Origin: Aestuariimicrobium ganziense
GTDB taxonomy: Bacteria > Actinomycetota > Actinomycetes > Propionibacteriales > Propionibacteriaceae
NCBI RefSeq assembly: GCF_015352975.1
Contig: NZ_JACYIZ010000002.1
Location: forward strand, 62,001 to 126,000
Direction of reading: 5' to 3'
DNA length: 64,000 nucleotides
Position numbers and translations under genes: made by a program. The notes beneath the pieces are model-generated. The model saw only the letters and a list, made by a program, of their open reading frames with translations, did no database searches and was not told the origin of the DNA. Below, piece by piece: positions 59,212 through 64,000 of this stretch. Position 1 is the first letter of the stretch. Every line of letters begins with the position of its first letter.

Positions 59212-60642
59212 ATGCGTCCGGTCAAAGTCTGTGCCCGCGTGCTCGTCGCGCTGGCCATCGCCCTCACCGGCCTGGGGTTCGCCCCAGCGAACATCGCCCA
59301 CGCCTACGACCAACTGCGTGGCGCCAACACCTCGTCGCGCATCGTGCTCAGCTATGACGACTGCCCGAACTCGCTGGCCGCCTTCAAGGCCACCGTGCTC
59401 GCCGCCGAGAGCCTCGACATCGGTCTGGCGCTGTTCCCGACCGGTCAGTGCCTGGTGCAGGGCAGGTTCGACGCCGCGTTCGCCCGCGCCCACGGTCACC
59501 ACGTCTTCAACCACTCCGTCACCCACCCCGACCTGCGCACCCTGAGCTACTCACGCATCCTCACCGAGCTGAGCGCACCAGGTGTGGTGACCAGCTACGG
59601 TCGTCCCCCGTTCGGGGCACTGAACTCGACCGTGACAGCGGCCTATGCCGCCAAGGGCATGAAGATCTGGCTGTGGAACCTCGACACCCTGGACTGGCAG
59701 AGCAAGTCACAGGCGAGCGTGGTCAACCACGTCGTGGCGAACGCTCGGGCCGGCGACACGGTGCTGATGCACATGCAGTGGAACGCCTTCAACGGTACCG
59801 CCCTCGGCCAGATGAAGTCAGGACTGGCTGCCCGGGGGCTGGGGGTCTGCCGCAACTACGTGGGCACCGCTCCGGTGGCCCCTGCGAGCATGAACTGCAA
59901 CCCGACGGCCGCCCCGCCTGCCGCTCCCGCCGCCCGACTGCTGTCGGTCAACACCGCCGGCCAGTTGGTGCGCCACCCGTTCACGAGTGCTCGAACCTTG
60001 GGGACCCCGATCACGGTCGGCAGCGGATGGCACCGCATGACCTGGATCGGCCAGGTGCCCGACCTCGACGGCGATCGGCGCCCCGACGTGCTGGCCCGCC
60101 GCGACGACGGGACGCTGTGGCGCTACCTGAGCACGAGCACCAATGGTCTGGGCCACGCCACGCAGGTGGGCCATGGATGGAACTCGATGTCACTGATGAC
60201 GGTCATGCCCGATGCCGACCGAGACGGTGCACCGGAACTCATCGCCCGGTCCAGTGATGGGTCCCTCCACCGGTACCGGATCAACCCGAGCAGCGTGTGG
60301 AAGGAGGCGCGGATCGGCAGCGGCTGGGGCAGTGTCACCCACCTGACCTGGATCGGTGACCACGACCGCAACGGCACCCCTGACCTCGGGGCGATCATGA
60401 CCGATGGTGCGCTGCGCCGCTACGGGTTCAACACCTCGGGGTCGATCTCGAGCAGCGTGCAGATCGGACGAGGCTGGTCGGGCACCGAAGCCCTGGTCGG
60501 CATCGACATCAACGGCGACGGCGCGATCGACCTGGTCCGCAAGACCTCCAGCGGCGCCCTGACCGGCTACCAGAACAGTTCAGGCAGGTGGCAGGGTCCG
60601 TGGACCGTGGGTTCGGGGACAGCCATGCGGCTGCTGGCATGA
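59212..60642 (+). CDS. Secreted polysaccharide deacetylase (NodB) with C-terminal FG-GAP repeats
   Basis: 476 aa. The signal peptide (VCARVLVALAIALTGLGFAP) ends near NIAHAY. The NodB domain (about 35-225) has its motifs: LSYDDCPNS (DD), HVFNHSVTHPDL (HxxxH metal site), YGRPPFGALN, IWLWNLDTLDW and VLMHM, so it should be an active metal-dependent deacetylase of wall or capsule glycans. The C-terminal 240 residues are the same FG-GAP/VCBS-like repeats as in two other proteins of this window, ending in GTAMRLLA. ATG 59212 is preceded by GGAGAGAAGG; an ATG at 59161 would give a poor signal peptide. Confidence 0.88.
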   Translation: MRPVKVCARVLVALAIALTGLGFAPANIAHAYDQLRGANTSSRIVLSYDDCPNSLAAFKATVLAAESLDIGLALFPTGQCLVQGRFDAAFARAHGHHVFNHSVTHPDLRTLSYSRILTELSAPGVVTSYGRPPFGALNSTVTAAYAAKGMKIWLWNLDTLDWQSKSQASVVNHVVANARAGDTVLMHMQWNAFNGTALGQMKSGLAARGLGVCRNYVGTAPVAPASMNCNPTAAPPAAPAARLLSVNTAGQLVRHPFTSARTLGTPITVGSGWHRMTWIGQVPDLDGDRRPDVLARRDDGTLWRYLSTSTNGLGHATQVGHGWNSMSLMTVMPDADRDGAPELIARSSDGSLHRYRINPSSVWKEARIGSGWGSVTHLTWIGDHDRNGTPDLGAIMTDGALRRYGFNTSGSISSSVQIGRGWSGTEALVGIDINGDGAIDLVRKTSSGALTGYQNSSGRWQGPWTVGSGTAMRLLA

Positions 60643-60669
60643 GGACGCCACCCTGTGACCGGCTCGGGT

Positions 60670-60675
60670 TAGTCT
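60670..60675 (+). promoter_or_regulatory. -10 box TAGTCT of the MogA/MoaB gene
   Basis: TAGTCT followed by six bases and the GTG at 60682; no Shine-Dalgarno. Confidence 0.5.
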
Positions 60676-60681
60676 GGCCGG

Positions 60682-61224
60682 GTGATCGAGTTCGCTGTCG
60701 TCACCGTGTCGGACCGTGCGTCGTCCGGCGTCTACGAGGATCGCTCGGGTCCGGCTGCCGTGGCTGCCCTCACCGAGGCAGGCCACCGGGTGGTGCACAC
60801 CGCCGTGGTGCCCGACGACACCACCCAGATCCAGCAGGCCGTGGCGCAGGCACTCAGCTCTGGGGCCAGGGTGGTGCTGACCACCGGCGGCACCGGCATC
60901 ACCCGCCGCGACGTCACCCCGACAGCGGTCGAACAGATGTGCCAGGTGCTGGTGCCGGGGATCTGTGAGGAGATCCGGCGTCGTTCGGTGCCGACCGTGC
61001 CGACGGCCATGCTGTCGCGGTCCGTGGCCGGCGTGGTCGAGGTGGAGGCCCGCCGCGCGTTCGTGCTGACCTGTCCCGGCTCGACCGGTGGGGTGCGTGA
61101 CTCGATCGCGGTGCTGCTCGAGGTGGCCGACCACCTGGTCGCCCAGTTGGACGATGGCGACCACCCCACCCCGCCGGACGGCTCAGTCGGCAGGCCTGGT
61201 CCAGTCCCCCGACCGACCGCCTGA
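60682..61224 (+). CDS. Molybdopterin adenylyltransferase-like protein (MogA/MoaB family)
   Basis: 180 aa. VVTVSDRASSGVYEDRSGPA, then VVLTTGGTGITRRDVTPTAV and LTCPGSTGGVRDSIAVLL define the MoaB/Mog fold that activates molybdopterin by adenylation before Mo insertion by MoeA. The GTG at 60682 follows a TAGTCT box by 6 bases. The last 14 codons, a Pro-rich tail (PGPVPRPTA), overlap the 3' end of moaC on the opposite strand. Confidence 0.92.
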   Translation: MIEFAVVTVSDRASSGVYEDRSGPAAVAALTEAGHRVVHTAVVPDDTTQIQQAVAQALSSGARVVLTTGGTGITRRDVTPTAVEQMCQVLVPGICEEIRRRSVPTVPTAMLSRSVAGVVEVEARRAFVLTCPGSTGGVRDSIAVLLEVADHLVAQLDDGDHPTPPDGSVGRPGPVPRPTA

Positions 61225-61659
61225 CTTCGCCACCACGCGACAGTCGACGATCCTCGCGCCGCGGTCTCGTCCCTTGACCATGTCGACCACAGCGAGGGCT
61301 GCCACCGTCACCGCGGTCAGCGCCTCCATCTCGACGCCGGTACGGTCGGCGGTGCTCACCTCGGCCTCGATCAGCACACCGTCATCGACCACCTCGAGGT
61401 CGACCCGGACGCCGTGAACGCCGATGACGTGGGCCAGCGGCAGCAGGTCGGGCACCTTCTTGGCCGCTGCGATGCCAGCGATCCGGGCGACCGCGAGCAC
61501 GTCACCCTTGGGCATCGACTCGTCACGCAGGGCCGCCACCACCTCGGCGCTGACCGCGACGCGCCCACGGGCAGTGGCGCGTCGCACCGTCGGCTGCTTG
61601 GCCGTGACATCAACCATGCGGGCCTGACCCCGCTCGTCAAGGTGGGTGAACTCACTCAT
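61183..61659 (-). CDS. moaC: Cyclic pyranopterin monophosphate synthase
   Basis: 158 aa; converts the MoaA product to cPMP, the first stable Moco intermediate. FTHLDERGQARMVDVTAK, then MPKGDVLAVARIAGIAAAKK, then LPLAHVIGVHGVRVDLEV and GVEMEALTAVTVAALAVVDM, then KGRDRGARI are all conserved. The ATG overlaps the moeA stop (ATGA). The C-terminus overlaps the convergent mog gene by 42 bases. Confidence 0.96.
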   Translation of the reverse strand: MSEFTHLDERGQARMVDVTAKQPTVRRATARGRVAVSAEVVAALRDESMPKGDVLAVARIAGIAAAKKVPDLLPLAHVIGVHGVRVDLEVVDDGVLIEAEVSTADRTGVEMEALTAVTVAALAVVDMVKGRDRGARIVDCRVVAKSGGRSGDWTRPAD

Positions 61660-62882
61660 TGCTGCCCCCTCACGTCGATGACCTCGACCTCGTCGCCCTC
61701 GCCGACCATGTCGACCTCGGCGTCGACCACGGCCAGCACCTCGGCCCGGTGCAGGGCTGCCACCAGGTGCGATCCCGAGCCGAGCCGATGGGCGGGGTGC
61801 ACACGGCCGTCCTGGACGACCGCCGGCAGGTACTGGCGTCGTGCCGGCGGGGTGCGCCAGGCCTCTCCCGCCGGCAGGCGACGGGTGGGCAGGTCGGTGG
61901 GTCGTCCCGCCATGACGGCCAACAGCGGACGGACGAACAGCCAGGCCGACACGAACACGCTCACCGGGTTGCCGGGCAGTGCCAGCATCGCCACGGTGCG
62001 ACCGGCGACGTCGACGGTGCCCGCCCCCTGGGGCTTGCCGGGCTGCATCGCCACCTCGCTGAACTCCACCGTGCCGGCGGTCACCTCGCGCACCACCTCG
62101 AAGGCGCCAGCGCTGACGCCACCGGTGGTGACCACCAGGTCGACCTCAGGCCCCTGCCGGAGCGCCCCAGCGAATCCCTCGAGGTCGTCGGTCACCCGGT
62201 CGACGGCCACGACCTCGGCCCCGAACTGCTCGAGCAGACCGGCCAGCAGCAGTCCGTTGGAGTCAGGGATCATGCCCGGCGACAGGTCAGCACCGGGATC
62301 GACCAGTTCACTGCCCGACGAGATCACCCAGACCCGGGGTCTGGGCACCACACTCAGAGTGCCGTGCCCCACGCTGACCGCCGACGACAGCAGCGCCGGG
62401 GTGACCAGGCTACCGGCCCGTGCCACCAGGTCACCCGGGGCGGTGTCGTCGCCGGCCCGGCGCAGGAAGCGACCCGGCTCGGTGGACGCCCGCACCTCGA
62501 CCCGGTCGGGCAGGGCGGCCGCACCGCGCGGCTGGTCGGTGTCCTCGACCGGGACGATGGCATCCGCGCCGGAGGGCATCGGTGCACCGGTCATGATCCG
62601 CACCGCGGTTCCCGGTGCCACGGCCACCTCGACTGCTGGACCCGCGGGCTGGTCGCCGACCACCGCCAACACGACCGGGGCGTCCGGACTGGCCCCGGCG
62701 ACGTCGGCAGCGCGCACCGCGTAGCCGTCCATCGAGGAGTTGTCGAAGGCGGGCACGGCGAGTCGTGCCGTCAGGTCGTCGGCGAGCACGAGGCCCAGGC
62801 ATGCCCTGCCTGATGCCTGCACCGGGGCCAGGCGGCGCCCCTGTGACAGCACGGCCGTCAGGTGTTCCTCCACGGTCCTCAT
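61656..62882 (-). CDS. moeA: Molybdopterin molybdenumtransferase
   Basis: 408 aa; inserts molybdate into adenylated molybdopterin. PAFDNSSMDGYAVRAADV, then RIMTGAPMPSGADAIVPVED, then VWVISSGSELVDPG, VVTTGGVSAGAFEVVREV and LALPGNPVSVFVSAWLFVRP are hallmarks. It overlaps moeB upstream and moaC downstream by 4 bases each, so the genes are translationally coupled. Confidence 0.96.
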   Translation of the reverse strand: MRTVEEHLTAVLSQGRRLAPVQASGRACLGLVLADDLTARLAVPAFDNSSMDGYAVRAADVAGASPDAPVVLAVVGDQPAGPAVEVAVAPGTAVRIMTGAPMPSGADAIVPVEDTDQPRGAAALPDRVEVRASTEPGRFLRRAGDDTAPGDLVARAGSLVTPALLSSAVSVGHGTLSVVPRPRVWVISSGSELVDPGADLSPGMIPDSNGLLLAGLLEQFGAEVVAVDRVTDDLEGFAGALRQGPEVDLVVTTGGVSAGAFEVVREVTAGTVEFSEVAMQPGKPQGAGTVDVAGRTVAMLALPGNPVSVFVSAWLFVRPLLAVMAGRPTDLPTRRLPAGEAWRTPPARRQYLPAVVQDGRVHPAHRLGSGSHLVAALHRAEVLAVVDAEVDMVGEGDEVEVIDVRGQQ

Positions 62883-63640
62883 CGGCCCACCCTCACCTCG
62901 ATCACGTCGTAACGGCTGCGGGCCCCGTCGATCAGCAGCAGTCGCCCGATCAGAGGGTCACCCCACCCGGTGACCAGCTTGATCACCTCGGTGGCCTGGG
63001 CGGTGCCGACCTGGCCCACCACCGAGCCCAGCACCCCGAGTTCCACGGCACGTGGGTAGTCCTCGGGTGCTGGCTCCTCGGGCACGAGGTCGCGCAGGTG
63101 GATCGGCTCGGTGCGCTCGGAGGCGATCCCGAAGACGCTGCACTGTCCCTGGGTCGAGACCGCGGTCGCCCAGACCAGGGGCACCCCGGTGCGTTGAGCG
63201 GCGTCGCTGAGCACGTACTTCGCGGCGAAGGTGTCGGTGCAGTCGACCACCAGGTCGTGGCGGACGAACAACTCGTCACACGCCTGCGGGTCGAGCATCG
63301 TGGTGATCGCCTCGAACGTGACGTCGGGGTTGAGCAGTCGCAGCCGCTCGACGGCCGAGAGCGCCTTGTTGTGGCCGAGTTCGTGGTGCAGCACCTGGCG
63401 TTGCATGTTCTTCAACTCGACCGCATCACCGTCGGCGATCGTGATCGCCCCGATCCCTGCGGCGGTCAGGTACGGCAGCACGGCCGAACCCAGGCCCCCG
63501 GCTCCGACCACCAGCACCCGCGCGTTGAGCAGGCGGCGCTGCCCCAGCTCGCCGATGCCGGGCACGTCGATGTTGCGCTGGTAGCGCTCGCGCTGCAGCT
63601 CGGTCAGCGCCGGACCGGCTTCGACCAAGGAAATGGTCAC
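62879..63640 (-). CDS. moeB: MoeB/ThiF-type sulfur-carrier adenylyltransferase
   Basis: 253 aa; adenylates the C-terminal glycine of the sulfur carrier MoaD (or ThiS). VLVVGAGGLGSAVLPYLTAA is the ATP site, then ITIADGDAVELKNMQRQVLH, HNKALSAVERLRLLNP and LVVDCTDTFAAKYVLSDAAQ. It has no C-terminal rhodanese domain, and the paired CxxC zinc motifs of E. coli MoeB are absent; only three Cys are visible. GTG 63640 overlaps the moaE stop (GTGA). Confidence 0.9.
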   Translation of the reverse strand: MTISLVEAGPALTELQRERYQRNIDVPGIGELGQRRLLNARVLVVGAGGLGSAVLPYLTAAGIGAITIADGDAVELKNMQRQVLHHELGHNKALSAVERLRLLNPDVTFEAITTMLDPQACDELFVRHDLVVDCTDTFAAKYVLSDAAQRTGVPLVWATAVSTQGQCSVFGIASERTEPIHLRDLVPEEPAPEDYPRAVELGVLGSVVGQVGTAQATEVIKLVTGWGDPLIGRLLLIDGARSRYDVIEVRVGR

Positions 63641-64000
63641 GGGCAGTTGCTCCACTCGTCGGTGCCGTCGGTGAAGACCTGGCGCTTCCACACCGGCAGT
63701 TCCTGCTTGATCCGGTCGACCAGGGCCGAGGCGGTGGCGAAGGCCTCAGCCCGGTGGGACGAGGTGACGGCCAGGCTGAGCGCGACGTCGCCCACCTCGA
63801 GATGCCCCACGCGGTGCACCACCGCGAGGGCATGCACCCCGTCGGCCTCGGCGAACTCGTGGGACACCCGGGCCACCACGTCAGCCGCACTGGGATGGCC
63901 GACGTACTCGATCGAGGTCACCGCTCGTCCGTGGTCGTGGTTGCGCACCACGCCGCTGAACGTCACGGTGGCGCCACCTCGGGCATCTGCCACGGCCGCG
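63637..64000 (-). CDS. moaE: Molybdopterin synthase catalytic subunit (5' end beyond window)
   Basis: About 121 codons visible. GGATVTFSGVVRNHDHGRAV, then SIEYVGHPSAADVVARVSHE, then VHALAVVHRVGHLEVGDVAL and ELPVWKRQVFTDGTDEWSNC match MoaE, including the catalytic Lys in PVWKRQ. MoaE with MoaD transfers sulfur to cPMP. The frame continues past 64000, so the N-terminus is missing. It heads the coupled set moaE-moeB-moeA-moaC seen here. Confidence 0.93.
   Translation of the reverse strand, partial: AAVADARGGATVTFSGVVRNHDHGRAVTSIEYVGHPSAADVVARVSHEFAEADGVHALAVVHRVGHLEVGDVALSLAVTSSHRAEAFATASALVDRIKQELPVWKRQVFTDGTDEWSNCP

Overview
The window is high-GC actinobacterial chromosome, most likely from the Propionibacteriaceae or a close relative. 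The evidence is GC-rich codon use, Actinomycetota marker families (DUF3052, DUF3145, a PucR-type regulator ahead of the fatty-acid genes), a probable pyrophosphate-dependent PEP carboxykinase of the propionibacterial type, and a tmRNA tag ending in ALAA. I count about 55 genes and gene remnants, two tRNAs and one tmRNA.

Region by region. Positions 1-3.1 kb carry a metal-efflux operon (ArsR-type regulator, SPC-type P1B ATPase, CDF pump) abutting the 3' end of ssrA, a classic integration site. 3.2-10 kb is housekeeping: ssrA, a DUF1707 protein, FKBP, smpB, an M23 hydrolase with ftsX and ftsE, and prfB. 9.9-11.3 kb is a decayed patch: two genes fused head to head after losing their 5' ends, plus a broken zinc peptidase. 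11.4-16.3 kb has tRNA-Val, a Cys-containing HTH regulator, a cytochrome b561-molybdopterin fusion, and FNT and APC transporters. 17.4-21.7 kb is the most unusual locus: a protein with two YbaB-like segments, a repeat-rich protein ending in a WxG segment, a second WxG protein, and a lipoprotein, with no type VII secretion machinery in view. 21.7-29.8 kb holds yqeY, an aldo/keto reductase, a secreted beta-propeller protein, an ABC exporter, a LuxR remnant, a second M23 protein and DUF3052. 29.8-46 kb is central carbon and lipid metabolism: aceE, the probable PPi-PEPCK, a PHP protein, and a regulator followed by fabD-fabH-acpP-fabF-accD and DUF3145. 46-60.6 kb has an S9 peptidase, two more propeller-tailed secreted proteins, a translationally coupled moxR-DUF58-VWA-VWA-yggS operon, a membrane protein with Ser-Gln repeats, a HAD phosphatase, tRNA-Met, a 28-codon micro-ORF and a Gfo/Idh oxidoreductase. 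60.7-64 kb is molybdenum cofactor synthesis (mog, moaC, moeA, moeB, moaE), which could supply the molybdoenzyme at 12 kb.

Three patterns cut across genes. (1) Many genes have a TANNNT box 6-8 bases before the start codon, which points to leaderless transcripts. (2) Three unrelated secreted proteins share one C-terminal FG-GAP/VCBS-like repeat module ending in LLA. (3) Several gene remnants sit at junctions between divergent genes, consistent with deletions of the interval between them.
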